64,000 nt of DNA. Source: Bufo bufo. Lineage: Eukaryota > Chordata > Amphibia > Anura > Bufonidae. Made by a program: the position numbers and the translations under genes. Under the pieces are notes generated by a model. The model was given only the letters and a program-made list of their open reading frames with translations, was not told the DNA's origin and did no database searches. Below, piece by piece: positions 54,836-63,023 of the stretch (the first letter of the stretch is position 1; each line of letters starts with the position of its first letter). The DNA lies in the NCBI RefSeq assembly GCF_905171765.1, contig NC_053392.1, positions 397,076,119 to 397,140,118 of the forward strand, written 5' to 3'.

Positions 54836-55508
54836 GATCTGATCAGCGTAGCGTTGTCACGATAGCAAAATTTTGATTCAGTTTCGATTTGGCGACTAAA
54901 AATTTGATTTGGCTCCTAAATTTTTCAGTTCAGGAGCCAATGGCTACTAGGTATTTTTTTTAGTCTGGAGCACTGTGGTGATGGATCATGTGATGAGCGT
55001 AGTGACGTCATCAAAGGTCCTATTGCTCACAGCACAGATGAAGACAGAAGAGAAGCTGGGCTGCGCGAGCAAGTGGATTAAGGGGAGTTAAATTATTATT
55101 ATTATTTTTTTTTTTTTAACCCCTCCAGTGCTATTTTACTATGCATTCTGTATTCAGAATGCTATTATTTTCCCTTATAACCATGTTAAAAGGGAAAATA
55201 ATAATGATCGGATCTCGATCGTCTCCTAGCAACCGTGCGTGAAAATCGCACGGCATCCGCACTTGCTTGCGGATGCTTGCGATTTTCACGCAGCCCCATT
55301 CACTTCTATGGGGCCTGCGTTGCGTGTAAAAAACGCACAAAATAGAGCTTGCTGCGATTTTCACGCAACGCACAAGTGATGCGTGAAAATCACCACTCAT
55401 GTGAACAGCCCCATAGAAATGAATGGGTCCTGATTCAGTGTGGGTGCAATGCGTTCAACTCACGCATTGCACCCGCGTGGAAAACTCGCCCGTGTGAAAG
55501 GGGCCTTA

Positions 55509-55730
55509 GTGTTTAGTATTCCCTATCACAGCTCCACATAATGTTTTACCCAGCTTCCTGGGACCCTGAATGACAAATGTGTCTAGCTATGCTGCAGCTT
55601 GGAGATTTTGTCACAGGGATTCTCATTCAGCTATTCCAGGCTCCTGCCTGGCAAATCCAGCTAGGTAGTCTACAATACTGGGGATTTACCAAATCATAAA
55701 CAGGCTGATATACCTGTATGTATGTATGTA
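55509..55730. repeat. Diverged tandem repeat, second part, then TATG microsatellite
   Basis: Continues the units of 51092-51730 ('acccagcttcctgggaccctgaatgacaaatgtgtctagctatg'), followed by (TATG)n at 55715-55735. Confidence 0.6.
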
Positions 55731-55840
55731 TGTACCATATATGTACCACTCCCATATTAGATTTACCAGTGCCCGAAAACGGCTTACATAGGATCCACCC
55801 TATGGGCCCACTCCATTTCCAGGACCACTCTTCCTAGTCC

Positions 55841-56419
55841 ATGCACACCTTGGACCACAAACAAGTGGCCCCTCCTGAAACCATTCTTCCATTACACACT
55901 AATGTAATAGGTTTAGAATCAACGGGTCCTCATACGGCCATTCCGTTCACTGCATTTGATCCAGACATCACATCAAAATGTGGTCCACTAAATCTCCCTC
56001 CTACCTCCTTTTCTCCCCCCAAGTCATATTCACAGGTTTTTCTCACTGACCAAGGTTCCCCACCTTGTCCATCAGTTCACTCATCACCCACCTCCCCAAT
56101 TGATCTAGAAGTTGACTCCCTTATCACCGTTCATGAAGTCTCATTCCCCCAAGGACTAGAACACCTCAATACTAGCCCATCAGGCCCAACCACCATGGCT
56201 GGGGACACCGCGATTGCCTTAAGACTCATGGATCCGCTGGATAACACCACTCAGTCTACCATTGGTCCTTTTTCCTCCTCATCCTCATCTTCCTCTTCCT
56301 CTTTTTTATCTCTACCTCCCATCCTAAACCCCATTACGGCCTACCCGGTACTAAAAGGCCCAAATACAGTGGCAATAACCAATTATTTTCACCCTTTAGG
56401 CCCAAGACCCACCAAATGA
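55841..56419 (+). CDS. PLE upstream reading frame, function unknown
   Basis: A 192-codon frame from ATG at 55841, proline- and serine-rich with a run of nine serines near its end (SSSSSSSSSF). It ends in FHPLGPRPTK and overlaps the next frame by ATGA (56416-56419). I recognise no domain. It may be the N-terminal part of the PLE protein put out of frame by one indel, or a separate small product coupled to the RT frame. Composition is consistent with a disordered segment. Confidence 0.5.
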   Translation: MHTLDHKQVAPPETILPLHTNVIGLESTGPHTAIPFTAFDPDITSKCGPLNLPPTSFSPPKSYSQVFLTDQGSPPCPSVHSSPTSPIDLEVDSLITVHEVSFPQGLEHLNTSPSGPTTMAGDTAIALRLMDPLDNTTQSTIGPFSSSSSSSSSSFLSLPPILNPITAYPVLKGPNTVAITNYFHPLGPRPTK

Positions 56420-59400
56420 AAAAATGTAGGAGAGGTTGCAGAGGGGGCAAAAGCAAAAAGAAGATTATAGCCCCCAATACCCCTCTTCCAGAGGAGGTCA
56501 AAATTTTAAATTTGTCCAAATACATATTGTCCACTAAAGAAACATCACTATTATCCAAGGGCCTTTCTTTTTGTCCCTCTGCACCCACCAAAGGTTTTGA
56601 CTTATTTTTGGATTTACATCATTTCACTCGAAAATTAACCCTGAAGAGACACTTTGGGATTCTGGAAAAATCCTTCAGACCTAAGGCCAATGTAGATCTG
56701 GGGGTGACTCCGGATACTCAAAGCCATGAGTATGTACATACAGGGCTAAAACCACCATCTAAATATTACCCTATGCAACATAAGGGGAATTTTATTGACA
56801 CCTTCCACAATGTAGTCATGGATGATTTTCGGAGACTACACCAAAAACCAACCTGCAGTCAAAATCTTAGTAAAAAAGAGAAAGCGGCAGTCAAGCACCT
56901 CCAGAATAATCTAGATATTGTTATCCGCAGTGCGGACAAGGGAGGGGGAGTGGTAATTCAGGATAGGGAGACATACACCAAGGAAGCACTTCGCATTCTA
57001 TCTGATACGGAATATTATCTACCTCTGGTCACAGACCTCACTGAGTCACATATCTCAGAATTTAAAGTCCTTATTGAATCAGCATCCCACATACTAGATA
57101 AAAAGGAGAAAGCATTTATCTCAGTATCTGTTCCTTTTACAGCACTATTTTACCACTTACCTAAGATACATAAGGATGCGAAGCATCCACCAGGGCGACC
57201 TATCATTTCAGGTGTTTCCTCCCTCACATGTAATCTCTCAAAGTATGTAGACGTTTTTCTACAAAAATATGTTACTATACTACCCTCATATTTAAGGGAT
57301 TCAACAGCTTTGATAGAGTCTATTAAAGATATTGAGTGGAGAAATACATATAATTGGGTCACTTTGGACGTGACAGCGTTGTATTCTAATATTCCACATA
57401 CCAAAGGAATTGAATGCATTAAGTGGTATTTAGATAATGATCCCCTTTTACCGGCAGGACAAGCAGTTTTTCTACAGGACTGCATTGGATTTATACTAAC
57501 ACACAACGTATTCACCTTTGAGGACTCCCTTTATTTGCAGAGGAAGGGAACCGCGATGGGGACGAAATTTGCGCCCAGTTTCGCAAATCTTTTTATGGGG
57601 CGTTTTGAGGATCAATACATCTACGGTTCTAGATATTGGACTGAAAATATTGTATTCTATCGTAGATACATAGATGACCTGATCCTCATATGGAATGGTG
57701 ATGATGTCTCAATCACCTCCTTTTTTGAGGAAATGAGGTCCACTAAGTGGGGAATAAATCTGACATGGACGTCCAATCGTGTTAAGATTGAATACCTTGA
57801 TCTAGAATTGGAAGCCAGCGGTAAGGCCATTATCACACGCACCTTTTTTAAAAGGGTTGACTGTAATAGTTATTTGGACTATTCCAGCACCCACTACAAG
57901 AAATGGAAGGTGAATATTCCGTTCAGTCAATTTAAAAGAGTCAGACGCAACTGTTCCCTTGACAAGGACTTCATTTGCCAAAGTAAAATCATTCGTGATA
58001 GGTTTTTGAAGAAGGGTTATCCCCCAAAGATCATCGAAGCCACCTATGAAAGAGCAAAGGGCCTATCCCAAAGTTTGTGTCTCACCAAGACCAAAAAAAC
58101 ACATGATAACAATGAGCACTTCTGTATGAATTTTTTGACAACATATGGGAACAACCATGGCGCCATTAGGGGTGTTTTGTCCAGACATTGGTACATATTA
58201 AAAAGGGATCCACATTTGAGGCAAATGCTACCTAGTCAACCCAGACTAACTTTCAGGAGGGCCCAAACCCTCAAGAATGTTCTGGCCCCTAGTAGACTTA
58301 GACGCATACCCTCACAACATCTTAAGCCGACCGTGAGCAATTTAGTCTCAAGGCCTTTGGGGAGCTATAAATGTAATTTATCGAGGTGTTTATGTTGCTT
58401 GACCATCAATACCACATCATCTTTCCGCAGTAAATCCACTGGGGATTCCTTTTCCATAAAAAACCATCTTAGTTGTGGCTCTCAGAATATCATTTATCTG
58501 TTGGAATGTCCATGCGGCTTTCAGTATGTAGGTCGCACCATCCAAACTCTACGTAATATGCTTAACAAGCACAGATCAAATGTAAAAAAGAAATTTTTAC
58601 AACATAGTATATCCCGCCATGGGACAGAACATCACGATTAGGGATCAACCGATTATCGGTCTTACCAATATTATCGGCCGATATTGAGGATTTTGAACGT
58701 TATCGGTATCGGCATCTATTTTGCCGATATTCCGATAACGTATTGGGAACACAGATCGCGCTGCTCTCAGCGCGTTCTGTGTTCCCTCCGCAGCACAGGG
58801 GAGACGGAAGCAGTGTCTCCTCCCCCTGTGATGCTGCTGCCGCTGCCGCCAATGGCAGGAGAGGAGACAAGAGGAGGGGAGGGGCTGTGGCCGTTGCGCC
58901 ACCAATGAAGATGAGTCTCATTAATTCATATACAGGAGGCGGGAGCTGGCTGCAGAATCACATAGCCGGCTCCCGACCTCTATGAACGGCAGCTGCGGTC
59001 CGCGGTAGTTAACCCCTTAGGTGCCGTGGATCGCAGCTACCGCTCATAGAGGTCGGGAGCCGGCTATGTGACTCTGTGAAAGAGAGGTATCTTCATTGGT
59101 GGCGCAGTGCGCCCCCTCAAGCCCCCTAGTATTAATCATTGGTGGCGCAGTGCGCCCCCCACCCCCATCCCAATAGTAAAAACATTGGTGGCGCAGTGCG
59201 CCCCCCCCCCTCCCCCCCAGTATTAATCATTTGTGGCAGTGGCCACAGGGTCCCCTCTCCCCTCCTCCTCCGATCGGAGCCCCAGCAGTGTAAGCCTGGG
59301 GCTCCGATCGGTTACCATGGCAGCCAGGACGCTATTGAAGCCCTGGCTGCCATAGTCAGTAACCTTGCTGCTGTGTGCACAAAGCACAGAGCAGCAGGGA

Positions 59401-59884
59401 CAGTGTGAGCTCCTATTCACCCTGATAGAGCTCTATCAGGGTGAATAGGACAAGGGTTCTAGTCCCTATGGGGGCTAAAAGTTAGTAAAAAAAAAAAACA
59501 CAAAAATATTAAGTATAAATGAAAAAGATTTACAAAAAAAATAAAATAATACACGTTAACAATAAACATTAATTTTCAGCAGATTTGTGTAGGAATTTAT
59601 TTTTTTTCCCTCATAAATAAAAATACCCAGAATATTGGTATAAATTATCGGCTATCGGCCTGAAAGTTGACAAATTATCGGTATCTGCCCTAAAAAATCA
59701 ATATCGGTCGATCCCTAATCACGATGGGTGCTTCTCCGGGTTTAAGGTTACACCCATTGAACAGATAAATGACAGCTGTCGTAATGCCATTCAGACCCTC
59801 CGTAAACGAGAAATGTATTGGATTTTCGAACTTGATTGCCTTAATCCAAATGGTCTGAATGAGGCTTTTGAAATAAATCTTTAG
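56416..59884 (+). pseudogene. PLE reverse transcriptase with GIY-YIG endonuclease, split by a transposon
   Basis: The frame opens with a basic stretch (CRRGCRGGKSKKK), then the PLE N-terminal block SLLSKGLSFCPSAP. Reverse transcriptase motifs are TLDVTALYSNIPH (D318), RKGTAMGTKFAPSFANLF and YRRYIDDLILIW (YIDD 418-421). A cysteine cluster (CNLSRCLCC) is followed by IIYLLECPCGFQYVGRTIQT, the GIY-YIG nuclease. The open frame stops at 58639, exactly where a hAT element enters. The remaining codons lie at 59726-59884, in frame once the insert and one ATCACGAT copy are discounted, ending REMYWIFELDCLNPNGLN and TAG at 59882-59884. Apart from the insertion no disabling change is visible, so this was probably a complete gene until recently. 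Confidence 0.9.
58639..59717. mobile_element. Non-autonomous hAT-like element, intact 8-bp duplication
   Basis: It starts TAGGGATCAACCGATTATCGG and ends CAATATCGGTCGATCCCTA. ATCACGAT is repeated exactly at 58631-58638 and 59718-59725. It is the same family as 899-2019 in the other orientation, with the CCATGGCAGCCAGGACGC palindrome, the TATTCACCCTGATAGAGC hairpin and GGTGGCGCAGTGCGCCCCCC units. Confidence 0.93.
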
Positions 59885-59999
59885 GGTCACATGATTGTTG
59901 TACGGAGAATGGACCGAGTGTATTATTGTCACTAATACCATATAATAATTATCATTAATTTTTTAATCACTGGTATTGTTATTTCTATCATATTTATAT

Positions 60000-60870
60000 A
60001 TTTTTTATATTTATATTTACATTCATTATCTTGTATAGATGTGTACTTATTTCTATATATACATATTTATAGATTATATTCTCCTACTGTGTTATTTTTT
60101 TTAATAATCGAATCAAGCTAATAGATTCTTTTAAGCAAAGGAAGGACGGATCTGACACCTCACACTTTGTTTTATGGTGAAGTCCTGTAGGTTTAATGAA
60201 TTTTTTATATACTCTATATTTTACATTTATACCAATGGTATTGCCTCCAGATTGCCTTTTTTTTTTTTTTGCATTCAATGAATCAATTACATTGAATCAA
60301 TCATGTATACTATTTATGTATTTTGCATTCCATCGTCCATGTATGTATTTATTTATTCGTCTTGATCTACTTGATAATGTTGATAATGCTGTTACCTTTA
60401 CTTCTTCTAGCTAATTAGGGCATTATAAAGTTTCCTTTCACAGCGCTGCCGATCGCATTGAGAAGGTAGCAGGACGCAGTATCCTTCAGTATGCCGAGCC
60501 TCCTCTCATGCCGGCCTGTAAACATCGCGTTACCCAGCAACAAGCACTGCATCACAAGTCACATGATCGGAGTTGCGATCATGTGACCCTGTATGATGCT
60601 GTTCCTCCTCCCCAGCAATGGGCTGCATTTGAAAGCGATGTTCTTTCTTGTGAATGTTTTTTAAAAATACATTTATTGAGTAGTCTGTAAGCCCACTGGG
60701 CTAGTTTTTGTATATGTATATCCTATTTTACCAGTTTGTGTACTGATTACTTGGATTCTAGTTTGGGGTTTCTTTGAGGTGACGCCCACCTCCCCTTTGA
60801 CCTTGTTTGCATGTGACCTCTTTTTGTGTATATATAACCAGCATGTTTGTCTATCTGCTATGCAATATTC
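60000..60870 (+). other. PLE 3' untranslated region
   Basis: AT-rich at first (60000-60110), a T-run at 60257-60270, then mixed sequence up to the hammerhead motif. No reading frame of interest. Confidence 0.55.
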
Positions 60871-60872
60871 TT

Positions 60873-60912
60873 CACCTGATGAAGGGGACCCTTTTCCCCG
60901 AAACGCGTTGTG
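60873..60912 (+). ncRNA. Hammerhead ribozyme motif (PLE, sense to UST)
   Basis: CTGATGA at 60876-60882, an extra A, stem II GGGG with CCCC around ACCCTTTT, GAAA at 60900-60903, stem III ACGCGT, then T at 60909 as the cleavage nucleotide. Stem I is CAC with GTG. All conserved core bases are present. It lies near the 3' end of the PLE, about 2 kb before the UST exon. Confidence 0.75.
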
Positions 60913-60990
60913 TGATTGCAATAAATACTCTTGAAGATTCATCATCTGCCTCTGGTTGGTTTCTTGCGCCGAGGGATGCTTCTTCTCTCC

Positions 60991-61240
60991 ATGACACTGT
61001 AACAGTTCCGACTATTGTCAGTTCCATTACATGAAATCTAAATTAAAATTCAAAATTCCATGTTGTAATGCAGCAAACATGAAAAACAATAGAGGGTGAA
61101 TATTGTTGCAAGTCAATGTACAGAAACGTATATTTTTTGCACACGCTATACTTCAATGGACATTTCTCAAACGTAAAATGAAAACAAAAGAGCCTAAAAT
61201 ATGACTATATATGAAAAGATTCAATTCTGCAATATGGAAC
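60991..61240. other. Intron spacer
   Basis: AT-rich, nothing recognised. Confidence 0.3.
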
Positions 61241-61919
61241 TGTTGTTCCCCTGCTTACCGCCGTGGTCCCGGGTGCCGTGTTCAGAGGTGATCTGCGGAC
61301 AGTGCTTCCTATTCACTGCTGCAGTACTGGACTCTGTCCGTGTAGGTTCTGTTGTTCTGGGATCCGCTCCACAGTTTCCTCTCAGCCCTGGCCACAGCAT
61401 GCTTGCTGCTTGTTTCCTTCAGCACTTCCTTAAGGGCCGTCACGGGTTAGGTCCTGTGACCTCGCTGACCATATTTAAGTGGCTCAGTCTCCTTCCCAGA
61501 TGCCTCAGTGTCAAGGTCCTTGTGTCCTGCTAAGGTTCCTGATTTCCTCTTGTGTTCCTGACTCGTGTCTATATTCCTGGACTCTGCTACCTGTTAGATC
61601 CCTGCCTGCTTGCCTTGACTCTCCTGTTGCCGAGCTGGATTGCCTGACCTATACCTGTGCCACCTGCCCTGACCTTTTGCCTGTCTGACTACGCCTCTGC
61701 CTCATCCTTCGTTCCTGCGCCTCTGGTACCTCCTGGTCCGCCTGGACCAGCTGCCTCGTGTGCCTATTCTCCTCAAGAGGTAGCGACCTGGTGTTCCCCT
61801 CAGGAAAGTCTATCCCCACCATCAGGGGTACTGTGAAGATCGAGGCGTTCACTTAGACAATGCCCTTAGAGGAGGTAGGACACGTGGCACAGTGGGCTCA
61901 CACCCGCTGGTTCGTGACA
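61241..61919 (+). mobile_element. Possible solo LTR, 679 bp
   Basis: It begins TGTTGTTCCCCTGC and ends CCGCTGGTTCGTGACA, TG...CA ends as in LTRs. It is CT-rich in the middle, with a TATTTAAG box at about 61471. The flanks GGAAC (61236-61240) and AAAAC (61920-61924) match in three of five bases. Similar sequences are common as frog Gypsy LTRs, but no internal region is present here. Confidence 0.45.
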
Positions 61920-61924
61920 AAAAC

Positions 61925-62187
61925 AGATTAGAAAAAAGGTTGGTTTTAATGTGTGATAAATGCCCTTTAAAAAAAAATTAGTTTGAATAATACCTGGATT
62001 TTAATGTTGCACATTTGAAAAATGTAATTAACTTTTTATTATATGCTTTATTTTTACACAATGAGGCTACATTTCTCATTCCAGTAATAATGGTTGTAGA
62101 ACTTAAGAATAGTTATTTTTTTCCTGCTTGAAGCACACATTATTTCTAATCCTGTCTTCATGGTATGCATGTCTGGGGCAAAGGTTC
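61925..62187. other. Intron spacer
   Basis: AT-rich, unassigned. Confidence 0.3.
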
Positions 62188-62310
62188 TTCTTTGTAGAAA
62201 GATAGCGGGCGGCACTCACCATCGTGAAGATATAAGATATTTCTTTATTGCTACATCAAGCAAAACACACGTGGCACCGGAGCTAGGAGACACTTCCCTG
62301 CACACTGGAT

Positions 62311-62353
62311 GCAGCGACGGCCGTTTCACGCAATATGCGCTTCGTCAGGCTGC
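62311..62353 (-). ncRNA. Hammerhead ribozyme motif, antisense arm
   Basis: Minus strand: GCAGC, CTGACGA, AGCGCATATTGCGT, GAAA, ACGGCCGT as stem III, C, GCTGC. It is the partner of 62470-62512 with one base difference before GAAA. Confidence 0.7.
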
Positions 62354-62469
62354 TACAGGTATGTGCACCTGCACTCCACCTCTTAAAGCACTTCACGTCA
62401 AAGCATCAGGTGTGCAATCATTTGACGTGAAGTGCTTTAAGAGGTGGAGTGCAGGTGCACACACCTGTA

Positions 62470-62512
62470 GCAGCCTGACGAAGCGCATATTGCGAGAAAC
62501 GGCCGTCGCTGC
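62470..62512 (+). ncRNA. Hammerhead ribozyme motif, sense arm, near the UST exon
   Basis: Stem I is the longest of the set: GCAGC (62470-62474) with GCTGC (62508-62512). The core is CTGACGA and GAAA (62496-62499); stem II CGCA with TGCG around TAT; stem III ACGGCCGT; cleavage nucleotide C at 62507. It would be transcribed in UST pre-mRNA 355 nt before the exon. It may instead be sequestered by pairing with the opposite arm. Confidence 0.75.
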
Positions 62513-62637
62513 ATCCAGTGTGCAGGGAAGTGACTCCTAGCTCCGGTGCCGCGTGTGTTTTGCTTGATGTAGCAATAAAGGAATATCTTATATCTTCACG
62601 ATGGTGAATGCCGCCCGCTATCTTTCTACAAAGAAGA

Positions 62638-62867
62638 ATATTGTCCTGGACTAATTGTTGTTTGGGCTTGTGCACCGCTGAGATCGTGGTATTAGAGGAG
62701 AACCGTGTGGGATCTGCAATTTCGTGTTAAAGTTAAAGGAGAGACGTGGAGTGTGCCGCTTTATAATTCTATTTAGAGTGTGAATTATATTTACCTTTTA
62801 TCTTCCTGTTATGTAACCTATATAATATTGTTAGGCTTGTATACTTATAATTGTTGTATTTTTCTAG
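62638..62867 (+). other. Intron end and 3' splice site
   Basis: Non-repetitive sequence. T-rich 'ttataattgttgtatttttctag' gives the polypyrimidine tract and the acceptor AG at 62866-62867. Confidence 0.8.
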
Positions 62868-63023
62868 GTACTGCCTTTTCCTAGTCAAGTTGTTTATAAC
62901 AGAGTTGGAAAATGTGGGAGCAGGACTGTTGTTTTACTACTTCGTATCCTATCTGAGAAACATGGATTCAATTTGGTGACTTCTGACATTCATAATAAAA
63001 CCCGGCTGACCAAAAGCGAACAG
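62868..63023 (+). CDS. UST: Uronyl 2-sulfotransferase, exon with PAPS-binding loop (probably exon 3)
   Basis: The exon is 52 codons exactly, phase 0 at both sides, acceptor TTTCTAG and donor GTAAGG at 63024. It opens VLPFPSQVVYNRVGKCGSRT, where YNRVGKCGSRT is the 5'-phosphosulfate (PAPS) binding loop of the 2-O-sulfotransferase family (HS2ST1 has the equivalent loop with a catalytic-site lysine). Then come a leucine-rich helix and an NKT glycosylation sequon (IHNKTRLTKSEQ). By memory it matches human UST around residues 98-149 with very few changes. The remaining catalytic domain must lie downstream of the window. The exon length is a multiple of three, so skipping it would remove the PAPS loop without changing the frame. 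Confidence 0.96.

Larger units (their letters stand above)
52129..54975. mobile_element. hAT-like composite at the palindrome centre
   Basis: It begins CAGGGCTCCAGATGGCGACC and ends TTTAGTCTGGAGCACTG; the ends match as CAGNGCTCCAGA. TGGTG occurs on both sides (52124-52128 and 54976-54980), shorter than the usual 8 bp because the target is itself a palindrome. The interior is a mosaic: a large inverted repeat (52380-53040), a GCGCCACCAATG array, MITE remnants, and a right part like that of 20257-22456. Confidence 0.68.
51734..55505. mobile_element. Large palindromic TWA-flanked element with insertion at its centre
   Basis: The left end GGCCTCTTTCACACGGGCG and the right end CGCCCGTGTGAAAGGGGCC are inverted, with TTA at 51731-51733 and 55506-55508. 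The outer arms (51734-52128 and 54976-55505) mirror each other: GATGACGTCACTGCG, CCTATTGCTCACAG-type and CCACTTG boxes recur inverted. A 2.85-kb hAT-like element sits where the palindrome turns. Confidence 0.8.
55740..60990 (+). mobile_element. Near-complete Penelope-like element, split by a hAT insertion
   Basis: It carries an upstream reading frame, a full RT plus GIY-YIG frame, AT-rich 3' sequence and a hammerhead motif with 'caataaatactc' just after it (60918). It has the same orientation as UST. Its outer limits are approximate because no target duplication was identified. The coding frame has no stop other than that introduced by the hAT element at 58639. Confidence 0.82.
62188..62637. 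mobile_element. PLE-derived foldback with two inward-facing hammerheads
   Basis: Arms 62188-62404 and 62421-62637 are near-perfect inverted repeats with a loop of about 16 bp (AGCATCAGGTGTGCAATC region). Each arm carries TTGCTACATCAAGCAAAACA or its complement and a hammerhead motif, in antisense on the left and in sense on the right. There is no coding sequence. It looks like two PLE terminal repeats joined tail to tail, 230 bp upstream of a UST exon. Confidence 0.82.
746..62867 (+). other. UST: UST intron (about 62.1 kb, phase 0)
   Basis: This is bounded by the donor GTAATT at 746 and the acceptor TTTTTCTAG ending at 62867. The two flanking exons join in phase to give consecutive UST codons, so all intervening features are intronic. 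Most of its length is transposon sequence in several nested layers. Recognisably non-repetitive stretches remain at about 9.3-10.0, 11.3-12.3, 22.9-23.6, 35.2-36.2 and 39.5-40.25 kb. Confidence 0.88.

Noticed and set aside
55841..56419. Host protein with a serine run
   Set aside because: It overlaps the PLE RT start, has no splice context, and sits within the PLE limits; kept only as a PLE upstream frame.
62160..62675. Mirror-image frames of 126 and 85 codons on opposite strands
   Set aside because: They are the two arms of a palindrome; identical peptides on both strands follow from the inverted repeat.
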